The notes under the pieces were generated by a model that was not told the origin of the DNA, ran no database searches, and saw only the letters and a program-made list of their open reading frames with translations. From Lucinisca nassula (lineage: Eukaryota; Mollusca; Bivalvia; Lucinida; Lucinidae), in the NCBI GenBank assembly GCA_963580285.1, contig OY757021.1, positions 90,941,221-91,005,220 on the forward strand: a stretch of DNA of 64,000 bases. Direction: 5' to 3'. The translations under genes were made by a program, and so were the position numbers. Positions 34,932 to 44,544 of the stretch are shown here, piece after piece. Positions within the stretch are counted from its first letter, which is position 1. Every line of letters begins with the position of its first letter.

Positions 34932-35872
34932 AAATATGTTCATTCTGGGCAGGAAATCGGCCGAAATGGTTCATGCTTAACTCAACTGAACATGAAATTT
35001 GTAATCATTATAATATTGGGTAAAATGTTGCAATTTTCTTGCTCACAGTAACGGGGAAGGATAGTTAATATACTGTCCGTTTATTTAAAAAAGCTAACAA
35101 CCTATGAGCTGGATAAATGTCATGCTTTCATGATGCTTACATGGGTTGAGTATGAAAACAAAATGTACTATAACATCGATAGCCGGTACATCATATATTA
35201 AATGTGTAATTCTTTCTGTTATTTTTCCAATTGTCACCTCATTAAATATTCAAGAATGTTTTAACATCGTAATATGTTCAATAATTAGATTTTACCTATC
35301 AATGGCTACCACTTTTGTGAACGGACAACGTGATAAAATGTAATAAAAATAAATACTTGGGAAAATGAGCGCATTATAAAAGATCGTATAGTTTCTTTTT
35401 CTTGTTTGATGGACTAGAATCGATAAGAACTGAACATCGTTGTCCGGATGTGGATACAACCCCGAATAATATAATGGACTGATAAAATCGAGGGCTTGTA
35501 CCATAATTAGTAGATATTTATTTTATATTTTGTTATAAGAGAAGGACACGCCTTATTGTAGAGGCAAACGGAGCTGGAATATACTCCATCGCTGTTAGTG
35601 ACTGCTGCCATTTTGTAAAGGATTTGTGAGTATAACTGTGGACGTTTTATTTATTTTTTATTTATTTTTTTTTTATTTATTTATTTATCTATTTATTTAT
35701 CTATTTATTTATTTATTGCACGCATCGAGGTTAAGACTGTAACACTTAATTTTTGACAAACCAAAGTTTTCTGCTCGAGACCAGTTTAACGAGAAAGGAT
35801 AACACTTTCAATGTTAAACATTGCCACAAAAACAGCATGTTAAAAGTTATTACATGTCCCATGATCTTTATT

Positions 35873-36300
35873 GAGAATTTGTTGCAAGCATACTGGTAAA
35901 ATTGTTGATATCCGATGATAGGTATTTGGCCCGGCCCTCTGTGTTTCAGCTGCTGGTTTCTTCAGCTCTGGTAGTCATGCCGTGTTTGGGCTGTTTTATC
36001 ATAGTGATTTAATAAGATTTTCTTCTTTTCAATGTTGTCTTCACGATTCAGTCAGGGAACCTTTATGCGAGCCAAAAATTAGATGCGCTTTGAAATGTAT
36101 TTGAACCCATGTGAATATCTGGGCCCTAAAAATAGATACCCCAAAAGGTCTCACAGATTCTGGCTCAGACACACTTCAGCTCACACACTTTACGTGGTGT
36201 GTTGTTCAACAACTGTGACCCGTTGTTTTGCAGGTGGTTTCACGTTAAGGAAGGCCTCTTTTATCAAATAAAGGATTTTTGTGGGTAAACACAAAATACC
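35873..36300. other. 5' flank of gene A; no exon identified
   Basis: Collinear with ~51,480-51,960 upstream of gene B. A 5'-UTR exon may lie here or further upstream, but no donor site could be chosen with confidence. Confidence 0.4.
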
Positions 36301-36301
36301 T

Positions 36302-36395
36302 AAAACATTGTGGTGTGCACTTCTAAGAATCGCCTTATCGAGGCAGTTCTAATGAGTAAACACAACATACCCTTTGAATATGAAATCAGAAAAAA
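36302..36395. mobile_element. Palindromic element remnant 5' of gene A
   Basis: Core AATCGCCTTATCGAGGCAGTT, about 180 bp upstream of the gene A acceptor. The orthologue in B is at 51,962-52,055. Confidence 0.6.
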
Positions 36396-36483
36396 AAATC
36401 CCCATAATTCATCCTAGATATTGGATTAATTCCCTTGGGACTCGAGAAAGTGTTCGAATTATCCATGGTTAACGGTAGCCATC

Positions 36484-36543
36484 CGTGTTCGAGTTAAACT
36501 TCCAATTAAACAAAACAAACAAAAAAAAAACGTGTCCGAGTTA
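36484..36543 (+). repeat. Short A-rich retroposed tail with 13-bp target-site duplication
   Basis: Paralogue A carries about 34 bp ending in a CAAAA/A-rich run, bracketed by CGTGTTCGAGTTA (36,484-36,496) and CGTGTCCGAGTTA (36,531-36,543). Paralogue B has only one copy of this site and no insert. It looks like the 3' tail of a severely 5'-truncated SINE, landed about 30 bp upstream of the splice acceptor. Confidence 0.7.
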
Positions 36544-36554
36544 TCGATGTTTCA

Positions 36555-36573
36555 CTGTAATTTTGTTTTTCAG
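36555..36573 (+). other. Predicted splice acceptor of RASSF-like gene A
   Basis: A T-rich tract ending in TTTTTCAG precedes the exon that starts AATCAAG-ATG. The same acceptor occurs in paralogue B at 52,183-52,201. I infer an upstream 5'-UTR exon but could not locate it. Confidence 0.7.
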
Positions 36574-36580
36574 AATCAAG

Positions 36581-37795
36581 ATGGACTCCAATTCAGGACT
36601 AAAAGATATTTCGCTGACAATATATGGTCTCACGAAGACGATTAAAGGCCTTACAGAGTATACCCAATGTGACGATGTCATCGAAACGGTGTTCGATACG
36701 CTTGCCATCAGCAATATTTACGCCAGTTCATTTGCCATACTCGAGTCTGCATCCGGTGTTGAACGACTACTTTCTGGCAAAACCCGGGTCCTTAAACTAG
36801 TACGGTCGTGGGGAGCGGACCATGAAAAATATGAACTGATAATGAAAAGGATAGACAACCTGACTGACAATGTCAATATAAAATCATCAGGTATAGAAAA
36901 TAACAAGTACACGCTTTGTAATACGAATAAGAATGTAAAGGATGTTGCAGGAGTTTCTAACAACTTTGGCTGTTCAGAAAAGAAAACACCTAGACTGAAA
37001 AGATCAAAAGCTTGTTCTAGAATACAGAATTGTTCTATAAACAGCAAAAATGTCGCATCAGAACACAACAGGTGTGAAAAGTTGCCTGGTGCACCCGAAA
37101 TGAGTGGGAAGATGTATATTTTGAAGAAGTTCATGAATGACGTTATGATTTACAACAATATCGAGCAGAATGACTCAAGAGCAGGATTTATATCAAGAAC
37201 ACCAGGTGATGGTTCGGATGTAGACAGCAGTCAATGTTTACGAAAATGTCATAATGCATTTTCTGGTTTACGAAACTACCACTCCAATATAAGACAAGCA
37301 GAGCTAGATAAAAGTGTACGTACACCCGGCGACGGTGAACACTCGACATTTTTCAATGAAAGTCTAAATGATGCATTTGTGTATTCAGATTCAAATAATG
37401 TAAAAGGAAATGCCACTGTTCAAGAGTTTTCTGGTTTAAATGACGCCTTTATTGTGACAGGAGATGATTGTATTTATGACAGTGACAATGACTCAGATGG
37501 CGCTTTTAAATACAATGGAGACAGTAAGTCAAGTAACAATGGAGACAGTAAGTCATGTAACAATTTAAAAAAATTCGGAATTAATAACGATGTCCAGAAT
37601 TGGGTAGAAGAGTCTAATCAGAATCTGGCTAAACGCCAGGTCAACGGCTTGTCAGACAAGTATCACCAACTCAAGCATATACTAGCATCAGTAAGCTCTG
37701 GTACGCCCTCTACTTCCAGCAGTGAAGACAGTCTGATAGAAAGCTTCATGAATACAAAACTTCACGAAGAAAAATCTTTTAGACAGTATTTATAG
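36581..37795 (+). CDS. N-terminal RASSF-like protein (RASSF9/10-type Ras-association domain), paralogue A
   Basis: This 404-aa protein starts MDSNSG. Residues ~9-90 resemble the Ras-association ubiquitin fold of RASSF9/RASSF10: GLTEYTQCDDVI (23-34) is the GLT-x-T-x-x-DVI strand, and KTRVLKLVRSWG (67-78) matches the K/LT-R-I-L-KL-x-x-x-WG signature. In that family the domain binds Ras-like GTPases or partners in junction and growth signalling. The rest is polar and probably disordered, with two RTPGDG motifs, two LNDAF motifs, an acidic DSDNDSDG run and tandem GDSKSSNN repeats (~312-328). The last 64 residues may include a short helix. I chose this ATG because it lies 7 bp after a splice acceptor conserved in paralogue B, while the upstream in-frame extension is not conserved. 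The coding part is one exon; a 5' non-coding exon is expected upstream. The long C-terminal coiled coil common in RASSF7/8 is not evident. Confidence 0.82.
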   Translation: MDSNSGLKDISLTIYGLTKTIKGLTEYTQCDDVIETVFDTLAISNIYASSFAILESASGVERLLSGKTRVLKLVRSWGADHEKYELIMKRIDNLTDNVNIKSSGIENNKYTLCNTNKNVKDVAGVSNNFGCSEKKTPRLKRSKACSRIQNCSINSKNVASEHNRCEKLPGAPEMSGKMYILKKFMNDVMIYNNIEQNDSRAGFISRTPGDGSDVDSSQCLRKCHNAFSGLRNYHSNIRQAELDKSVRTPGDGEHSTFFNESLNDAFVYSDSNNVKGNATVQEFSGLNDAFIVTGDDCIYDSDNDSDGAFKYNGDSKSSNNGDSKSCNNLKKFGINNDVQNWVEESNQNLAKRQVNGLSDKYHQLKHILASVSSGTPSTSSSEDSLIESFMNTKLHEEKSFRQYL

Positions 37796-37847
37796 AGTGG
37801 ACGTCATACGAAATAACTGTTTTTCACGAGTGCAAAGCATGGTGCAA

Positions 37848-38530
37848 ATAGAGGATATTTGATTTTTTCAGTGTAAGATCGAATTTTATTTCATCGAATG
37901 AACACCAAAACTGTTATTTTCACGAGTGGCGTAGCCACGAGTGAAAATAGCAGTTTTGGTGTTCATGAGTGAAATAAAATTTGATCTTGCACTGAAAAAA
38001 TCAAATTTTCTGTTTCTTACTTGCTTCAAAAGGCAATATTTAGCGTCTTTAATGGTGTCGCTCACACTTGGAGAAAATTATCTTTGTTCCTGTTCGTTTC
38101 GCGTCAATTTAGTGGTGTCCATCGTGTTTAGTGGGTATACTATTGGGTGTAAACTGAAAGTTTGCACCTGAGAAATGGCCTGGGATGGTATTATTATGAA
38201 TGATTAATGAAATAATTGAGAGAGTAGTTTTCCAAAGAAGTTGCTGGCAAGTCTAACGTCGCGCGACAAAAGACGTGACGTCAGCGTCATAAATGACGTC
38301 AGTAACGTCCCCGTCACACATGAACGGGCTATGCGTCAATTAGAACACATTTCAGTATTGTTCAGTTATCTGACAAAGATAAAATTGAAATTAGAGTTAG
38401 ATTTGAAGAAAAAAGTAGTCCCAAACAGTGAAAAATAAAAAATCGTATTTTCACTGTTTGAAACAGTGAAAATATCGATTTATATTTCACTGATAAATCT
38501 CTATCATTCATTGAAAAGCATGTAAGAAAG
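37848..38530 (+). mobile_element. AGAGGAT-type hairpin element inserted in the 3' flank of gene A
   Basis: Starts with AGAGGATATTTGA. Next is a ~150-bp near-perfect palindrome (37,857-38,006) with ~72-bp arms and a tiny loop at GGC-GTA-GCC, then a TGACGTCA-rich middle (38,270-38,310). A smaller ATTTTCACTG/CAGTGAAAAT hairpin lies near 38,450-38,475. Unit B has the empty site about 60 bp after gene B's stop codon, so this arrived after the duplication and may lie in gene A's 3' UTR. Confidence 0.75.
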
Positions 38531-38604
38531 AACTGTTTCATTACAGTCAATCAACAAAGTCACGTATAAAACTATGATAAAAAGATTTTTTTTTTTTTTT
38601 GTTA

Positions 38605-38705
38605 ATATTTCTTCTCGTGTGCTTGAAACATCAGAATTTTCACGAGTGCTTTGCTTCTTCGCATTGGTGAAAATTCTGACGTTTCAAACACATGAGATGA
38701 AATAT
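38605..38705. repeat. 45-bp-arm hairpin 3' of gene A
   Basis: ATATTTCTTCTCGTGTG...TTTTCACGAGTGC (38,605-38,649) pairs with GCATTGGTGAAAATTC...GAGATGAAATAT (38,661-38,705). Related to the AGAGGAT elements by the CACGAGTG loop. The B copy near 53,545 is disrupted by the element at 53,587. Confidence 0.7.
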
Positions 38706-38725
38706 AAAGTAGAGTTCCTATATTC

Positions 38726-38897
38726 AGACCACCTTAAGGACTGTTCAAAACTGGTCTTTAAGACCACTTTTGAACAGTCCCAAAAGGTGGTCTCTGGCCA
38801 GAGGACAGTGTATGTAGAAAAGACAAAGAAAGAATAACTGAAACCTACTAAATAAGCTAGTAAAAGCAGATTTAGTCTTAATTTTAGGTGATCTTAA
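38726..38897 (+). mobile_element. AGACCACCT-ended MITE 3' of gene A
   Basis: Diverged copy containing an extra AAGACCACTTTTGAACAG / CTGTTCAAAACTGGTCTT inverted pair. It directly follows the hairpin at 38,605-38,705. Confidence 0.62.
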
Positions 38898-39554
38898 GGG
38901 GAATGGGAACACCTTCAGGAGAGGCAACTCTTGCAAAGTATTTTAGTCTCCCATGTCAATAGGGGTCAACTCTGAAAGGAAAGAATTGGCTACCGAGGAG
39001 CAAATTCTTTTCGTTGAGAGTAGTCCCCCATTTTCAGTGGGACAGGGCTTATTGATAAGCGAACAGGAAGACTCAAAGGTTGTCTTTGAAAAATGCCGGA
39101 AAAAAATCTGCCAGGTGTTTCCATTCCCCTTAATAGCGGAATTTGTCTGTATTTGGTATTCAGCTCAAAACAATAATTATCCTCTGTACATGAATTTAAT
39201 GGGAATAGATAGATAACGTGACATATTTTCCGCCACTGCTTTGGAAGGGTCATAGCTTTTTGTGAGTTCCTGTATGCTTTCCTGTGTATACCATCTCTGG
39301 AAATGGGATCCCCTCTTAAAGGAAAGAATTTGCTCCTAATTGGCAAGGACGATAATATTTTGAAAGAACATCTGTCTCCCCTGAAGATGTCCCCATTCCC
39401 CTTAAATCTTTAATTGGTTGACAGATGTTGAAAACAAAGGCATAATGCAGTGTTTTGAACATACACATGACTACACATCAGAGATCATTGCAGCTAGTTT
39501 TCCAAGGGAAAAAACATTTGTGGCTTCTTCAGTCACATTAACAAGTCCGTGTAA
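38898..39554. other. 3' intergenic sequence of gene A; no gene
   Basis: Collinear with ~54,390-54,780 in unit B. GGAAAGAATTTGCTCC-like phrases repeat at ~38,990 and ~39,325. No exon seen. Confidence 0.45.
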
Positions 39555-39740
39555 TGAACACCTCTCTACCCCCACTTTATATAAAAAACTGGGGTTTATA
39601 GTGTTATACATAAGTTTTCTTATTTCTGTTTCAAGACATAGGTGTGGGTACTCGTTAGAACCGCCTCAGCGGTTCTGACGAGTACCCTCAACCTATGTTT
39701 GGACTAAAATACAACAACTTTTCGTCAGAAAATGACCGTT
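39555..39740. mobile_element. Palindromic element 3' of gene A
   Basis: Shortened centre GAACCGCCTCAGCGGTTC near 39,665. The flank has the CCCCCACTTTATATAAA block of the TCACGTGAAC subtype. Confidence 0.72.
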
Positions 39741-39903
39741 TTTGAGATGTGAAAGATTCCGCCATGTCACACGGATATGTTATCGTAATGTTAGTCTCTC
39801 CAAAGAAATGAAGACTCATACAATTAAGAAATTGCTCCTCATTTGGTGTACACAGTGCACTTGAAGTTCTTTCATATTTTCAATACTGACTTTTTTTCTG
39901 ATG

Positions 39904-40064
39904 AGTGAGTGAGTGTTTGAGTTTTACGTCCCACCAACAGCCAAGGTCATACGGAGATGGGATCTCGGTTTAAAGACTCATCCGAAAGTCTGGAGAAGCC
40001 CGGGATTGATCCTGCGACCCCTGGTTTACAAGGCGAGTAGCGAAACGACTACACCACGGAGGCT
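39904..40064 (-). mobile_element. SINE-1, copy 3' of RASSF-like gene A
   Basis: Same family in reverse orientation: GAGTGAGTGAGTG tail at left, GCCTCCGTGGTG head at right. TTTTTCTGAT flanks it at ~39,893-39,902 and ~40,073-40,082. The homologous place in unit B (~54,960) has only one TTTTTCTGAT, so B is the empty site. Confidence 0.8.
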
Positions 40065-40345
40065 TCTTAACATTTTTCTGATAAAAATTGTAACATTTTG
40101 TTTCTTATTTCTGTTCAAAACAAAGATTGTAGGTACTTGGCAGGACCGCCGCAAAGAGGTGGTTCTGACGGGTACCCACAATATATGATCTCAAAATATA
40201 GTTTATAAGTGTTTATTAGGACCACCTCAATGAGATGGTTCTGATGAGACCCACAATCTATGATCCGGAGCAGACAACAGAAAAAAGGAGCCTATGCCTA
40301 TACCCCCAAGATGTGTTTGTAAAGTAGGGTTTACAGGGGTTGTCA
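40065..40345. mobile_element. Two adjoining palindromic elements 3' of gene A
   Basis: Centres near 40,152 (GACCGCCGCAAAGAGGTGG) and 40,233 (ACCACCTCAATGAGATGG). The pair is repeated in unit B at 54,975-55,235. Confidence 0.65.
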
Positions 40346-40449
40346 ATTGCAGATTTGTTAACATGATGCGAGATGTAGTAATTTTTAGTTCATGTAAGTT
40401 TTGGACCCTATGACTTAAAATAGACAGTATGACTCTGTCAGACTTGCCG

Positions 40450-41122
40450 GTGTAGCACATTTCAGTACTGGTCATGAACAGACTCAATAAAACCGAGTCT
40501 GCTATTTTCGTTTATTTTGTGCATTCTTTGCTTCTAAAGGATCTAACTATTCAGAACTTATTTATCTTCACTGCAGCTGGTGCTGTGTCGTGTGGCGGCC
40601 GTAAAAAGTCTCCCCGTACATCCATTATAGTGCAGATTATATTTTCTTGTCCTTTGGGATCATTGAGTTCATTTAAAATCATTTTGAAAATAGAGTTCTG
40701 CTTAAACCGGTGCTACGGGGCGTGGCCGGTGTAGCACATTTCAGTACTGGTCATGAACAGACTCAATAAAACCGAGTCTGCTATTTTCGTTTATTTTGTG
40801 TATTCTTTGCTTCTAAAGGATCGAACTATTCAGAACTTATTTATCTTCACTGCAGCTGGTGCTGTGCCATGTGGCGGCCGTAAAAAGTCCCCCCGTACAT
40901 CCATCATAGTGCAGATTATATTTTCTGGTCCTTTGGGATCATTGAGTTCATTTAAAATTATTTTGAAAATAGAGTTCTGCTTAAGCCGGTGCTACGGGCC
41001 GTGGCCGTTGTAGCACATTTCAGTACTGGTCATGAACAGACTCAATAAAACCGAGTCTGCTATTTTCGTTTATTTTGTGTATTCTTTGCTTCTAAAGGAT
41101 CTAAATATTCAGAACTTATAGT
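40450..41122 (+). repeat. 279-bp tandem repeat (2.4 copies), LTR-like
   Basis: The units start at about 40,450, 40,729 and 41,008; the third is cut down by an internal deletion. Each starts TGTAGCACATTTCAGTACTG and soon contains CAGACTC-AATAAAACC-GAGTCTG, a 7-bp stem with AATAAA in the loop. It later carries GGCGGCCGTAAAAAGTC. The period is divisible by three, so open frames of 86 codons appear, but I do not regard them as genes. TG start, AATAAA hairpin and direct repetition could indicate LTRs left by recombination. No pol or primer site was seen. Confidence 0.7.
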
Positions 41123-41634
41123 GCAGGCGTTCTGAGATATATGTGACTCTCGTTGACGCTGGAAGCACGCTTCATCATTTAATAGATTGCCTGCTCAGAA
41201 CGATTGATCTTTTTCACAATAAATTATATGCGCTTTTATATAAAAATGATTCATTATTTGCCTCCGCATATCTTTTCTATGTATAATAAATGCATTTGTT
41301 AAAGCTCTACACACGTGTTTAGATGTTGATTATTTTCTTTTTCATTCTTTTCTCGCATTCCTTTGTTTCCTCTTTTAACACATATAGGGTAGATCATTTG
41401 ACCAGTCTAACCTTACTACTACGTTCCTGGGCAGATGTACACCATATATGCGGTTAAAAAGAACAGTGTGCATTCCGTTCCGTCAGTTTTTAACTACTTC
41501 TCTTCTTGAATGAGAAAACGGTTGCCTAAGAAACAGACGGGCATGGCAGTAAAGCAGTCCAATATTTTTGGCCAACTCATGCACAGCTCCAGGTCATACA
41601 GATAATGACAAGATAATTTTCCATTTTTCTTGTC
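41123..41634. other. Distal end of unit A; no gene
   Basis: Aligns with 56,910-57,430 in unit B (shared GATCTTTTTCACAATAAATT and CTATGTATAATAAATGC). It marks the 3' extent of the tandem duplication. Confidence 0.5.
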
Positions 41635-41705
41635 AGAAACATTGTTACCAGTCCTTGTAAGGGTCGCCTCAGTGAGACGATTCTACCAAGTACCAACAAC
41701 ATTAA
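41635..41705. mobile_element. Palindromic element core
   Basis: Core GGTCGCCTCAGTGAGACGATTC near 41,675 without clear termini. Confidence 0.5.
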
Positions 41706-41848
41706 GTTTTTTTGGAAAACAAACAACAAAAACAATCGCTGCTTCTGGAGCAAATCTCATGTAAACCATTACGCTGCTGCTGGTTCTGCTGTTCTGCCAA
41801 CTTTACCTATTTCTCTGGTTCTGCTGTTTTGCCAACTTTACCGGGTCT

Positions 41849-42147
41849 ACGAACGCAAGCCTATTTAAATATATAGAAAATTTTTCCACAAAAAACACAA
41901 AAAACATGAATATTTTTATAAAACATCTGATATATTTCATATTTCTACTATAAAATAATTCGTGGGAACTCGTTTAGACCGCTTACGAGAGGCGGTTCTA
42001 ATGAATACACACAATCTATGTTTTTAAGCAGAAATAAGAAACATAATATATACCTCTGTAAAATAGAAGTGAAGGCAATGCTCCCAATTTTCACTATATA
42101 GGAATGGGTTTAAGGGGGTCAAATTATGCAGGTGTGTTTTCGTGATG
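41849..42147. mobile_element. Palindromic element, near complete, diverged
   Basis: Runs from GAACGCAAGCCTATTTAAAT to GGTGTGTTTTCGTGATG. The central palindrome is imperfect (AGACCGCTTACGAGAGGCGG). Confidence 0.7.
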
Positions 42148-42245
42148 CTGCTGTTTCCTATCTGGGCTGGTTGGTGCCAGTGTCATAATTGCATATGGGC
42201 TGCTATACGAGAAAAGAACACTTAGCACTTTCCAATTTGTGTTTT

Positions 42246-42720
42246 TAGCTCAACCGAGCCTTTAGACTAATCGTTCAGCCTATAGCATAGTCATAGTCCG
42301 TCGCATGTCCGTCGACCGTTGTCTGTCCGTTTTCCATTCACTATTTTCAAAGATCTTCTCCTCTGAAACCACAAGGCCGGTTGATGCCGAATTTCACGTG
42401 AAGCATCCAGGGGATAGATGAACCAAACTTTGTTTGCGGGTTCCAGAATGTCCGTCATGCCCATACAAACCTCTTCTTCTCCGGAACCAGTGGACCGATT
42501 GCCATGTTTGTTTGATTTGAGGTTTAACGTCCCCGTCAACACGGAACGATTGTCATGAAATTTGGTATGTAGCATTGTGGACTCTAGGCAATAGTTTGTT
42601 CAAATGATGACACCTGGATACACCTTGATCTATTTTAGGCAAAAGGCCAAATCTGGTCATGCGGAAAAAAGTCAAACCCGTGTATTTTGCGGAAACTATT
42701 GCAGCGAGTAAATGAAACAA
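42246..42720. repeat. AGCTCAACCGAG-type repeat fragment
   Basis: Starts TTTTAGCTCAACCGAGCC, then GTCCGTCGCATGTCCGTCG and CTTCTCCTCTGAAACC. Related in phrasing to the AGCTCACC elements. It is interrupted by the SINE-3 tail at 42,506. Confidence 0.55.
42506..42544 (-). mobile_element. SINE-3 tail, ~39 bp, with likely target duplication
   Basis: Only TTTGATTTGAGGTTTAACG-CCCCGTCAACAC is present, inserted into an AGCTCAACCGAG-type repeat. CGATTGCCATG and CGATTGTCATG flank it. Confidence 0.6.
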
Positions 42721-42723
42721 CAT

Positions 42724-42955
42724 GAGCCCCGCCAAGCGAATTTGTGTCTTCGAGCATTCTGTCATGACAAATTTTAACTGCGCATGCCCAGCCATTTAGA
42801 GGGGCCAGGGATATGGCTTTCTGTCTGAAGGTTCCATTTGATTCACTGCTTGTATGAGCGAGCAGCGAAGGTTCTGGCGAGCCTGCGCATCCAGGCTCGC
42901 CTGAACCTTCGCTGCTCGCATAGGCGATAAGTACCAAAATCGCTTGACGGGGCCC
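42724..42955 (-). mobile_element. GGCCCCG(T/C)CAAGCG-ended MITE, between units A and B
   Basis: Full-length copy with both ends and the internal GCGAGCAGCGAAGG inverted repeat. Flanking ACAT on both sides is a possible short target duplication. Confidence 0.7.
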
Positions 42956-43009
42956 ACATGAGTATTCTAGGTCAATATCATTCTTTGATCTTGGCTGAAG
43001 ATAATTCTG

Positions 43010-43608
43010 GCCCCGCCCATCGGGGCTTGAAGAAATATATGGGCTGCATGATGCTTCCAGGCAGAGCTGAATCCGACCCGCACACGAGTACTGGTAAACC
43101 GCTTAGAGGATCTAAGCCTGCCCAAGCAAAGCGGTGTGAGTGTCGAACCGTCCATGCTTATAAACCCTACTGGTTTCATTGGGCGACAGGGCTTGATATG
43201 CCATTTCATCTCAATGTCGGGTAAATGTCCCACAACATTGGAAGCAATGTCTCCAAAATTACACTTAGAATGTCATGCTTTGATCTTGGCTAAAGATAAT
43301 TCTGGCCCCGCCCATCGGGGCTTGAAGAAATATATGGGCTGCATGATGCTTCCAGGCAGAGCTGAATCCGAACCGCACACGAGTACTGGTAAACCGCTTA
43401 GAAGATCTAAGCCTGCCCAAGCAAAGCGGTGTGACTGTCGAACCGTCCATGCTTATATGCTTATAAACTCTACTGGTTTCATTGGGCGACAGGGCTTGAG
43501 ATGTCATTCCATCTCAATGTCGGGTAAAAGTCCCACAAAATTGGAAGCAACGTCTCTAAAATGACACTTAGAATGTTGACGGGGAAGTAAAACCTCATAC
43601 CAATCAAT
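43010..43608 (+). mobile_element. SINE-3, internally tandem-duplicated, within one target duplication
   Basis: Two SINE-3 copies in the same orientation are each preceded by GATCTTGGCT(G/A)AAGATAATTC. The whole block is bracketed by TGAAGATAATTC at ~42,996 and ~43,608, and only the second copy has the GACGGGGAAGTAAAACCTC tail. The simplest reading is one insertion followed by a ~292-bp tandem duplication of 5' flank plus SINE. Confidence 0.75.
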
Positions 43609-44264
43609 GAAGATAATTCAGCTAAAAAGTCATTTTTGATTTTTATTGTTATTCTCATAAACCACTGGGCCATTTATAACATAATTTCATACGAAAGACT
43701 TTCGGGACAAAAAAGAAAGAAAATTACTGAGTAATATGAGTTTGTTCAATATGCCCGACATGTCCATTTAAGGTAAAATGCTTAGAAAACATCGTCTCAG
43801 GAATCATTTGACTCATTGCCTTGGAACTTTGGTACTCGGGTCCTTCATAGATTGTATAAATGATGATTCTAGCTTCGCTTCACTTTGACCTAACTAACGT
43901 CAAAGTCAGATTTGTTAATATATGCTTCTGTAATAGGTAAAATGTGGACTTCTTCTGTCGCGGTTTATTTTTGTAATGGTTTGTCTTTAGGTGTTTGTGT
44001 CGCTCATATTATTTTATTTTGGATAGCCTTTTGGCCATTTTGTGGGAAAGTAACTGTCCTTTTGGCTTTCCGCTCTTGGTGTTTCCGTTGGGGTCTGTTG
44101 CTTCATGTTTGTCTTTCTTTCCCTTTGGTGTCTCTGATGGGAGCTGTAAGTTAATTGTATCGATTCCTGATCATTGCCTCTACTTCTATTTTGTTATATT
44201 TAAACCGTAGTTGCCAGTCGACAGGCACTAGCCATTTAAACGTAATTTGGCTATTGCCAGTCGA

Positions 44265-44445
44265 CTGGAAACAGACCTATCCTTTTCTTATTTCTGCTAA
44301 AAACAGTTTTAACCGGTTGTAACGAATACCAACAATCTATGTTAAGAGCAGAAATATGAGAAAATATTGGAATTTTTGTCAGAAAAGTTTCCTTTTTTGG
44401 TGGCAAAATTGCCAATGTATTTGACCGAATGTTTGCGCGCGGTTT
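44265..44445. mobile_element. Palindromic element with deleted centre, unit B
   Basis: The flanks TTATTTCTGCT and GAGCAGAAATATG remain but the centre is reduced to AACCGGTT. It is orthologous to the doubled-centre copy at 27,189-27,505. Confidence 0.65.
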
Positions 44446-44544
44446 AACGTTATTTGCTAGCAATAATCACGAGGATAACAGCAATATTGCTGCCACAGTA
44501 TTATTAATTTGGACCGAATGACAAACAATCGACCCAAAAATACC

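Larger units (their letters stand above)
21549..35872. repeat. Right arm of giant inverted repeat (palindrome)
   Basis: This is the reverse complement of 1-14,322. The outer end of visible homology is about 35,872, where the window's left edge stops the comparison. All insertions seen in the left arm are also here in mirrored order: SINEs, palindromic elements, the LINE 3' fragment, the TTAA-flanked element and the tandem arrays. They were therefore in place before the inverted duplication. From about 23,238 onward the arm also belongs to an older direct duplication with 43,722-57,440. Examples of arm differences are a 6-bp in-frame insertion near 32,345, a longer AC tract at 25,304-25,371, and a G tract near 30,930 shorter than its partner C tract near 4,916. 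Confidence 0.95.
23238..41630. repeat. Unit A of an old tandem segmental duplication
   Basis: This stretch aligns in direct orientation with 43,722-57,440. Anchors include 23,238/43,722, 30,233/48,441, 35,499/51,125, the two RASSF-like genes (36,581/52,209), 39,200/54,400 and 41,190/56,990. Around the genes the offset is about 15.6 kb; elsewhere it shifts because each unit has private insertions. Divergence is much higher than between the palindrome arms. Gene A is the coding content of this unit. Confidence 0.88.

Noticed and set aside
36485..36580. N-terminal extension of the RASSF-like gene A frame by 32 codons
   Set aside because: The extension includes a retroposed A-rich tail, precedes a splice acceptor and is not conserved in paralogue B.
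40474..41013. Two 86-codon open frames repeated in tandem
   Set aside because: They are the same 279-bp repeat read twice; the period is a multiple of three, which makes the frame look conserved. No domain is recognised.
43136..43564. 142-codon open frame
   Set aside because: It lies across the duplicated SINE-3 block and reflects SINE sequence.
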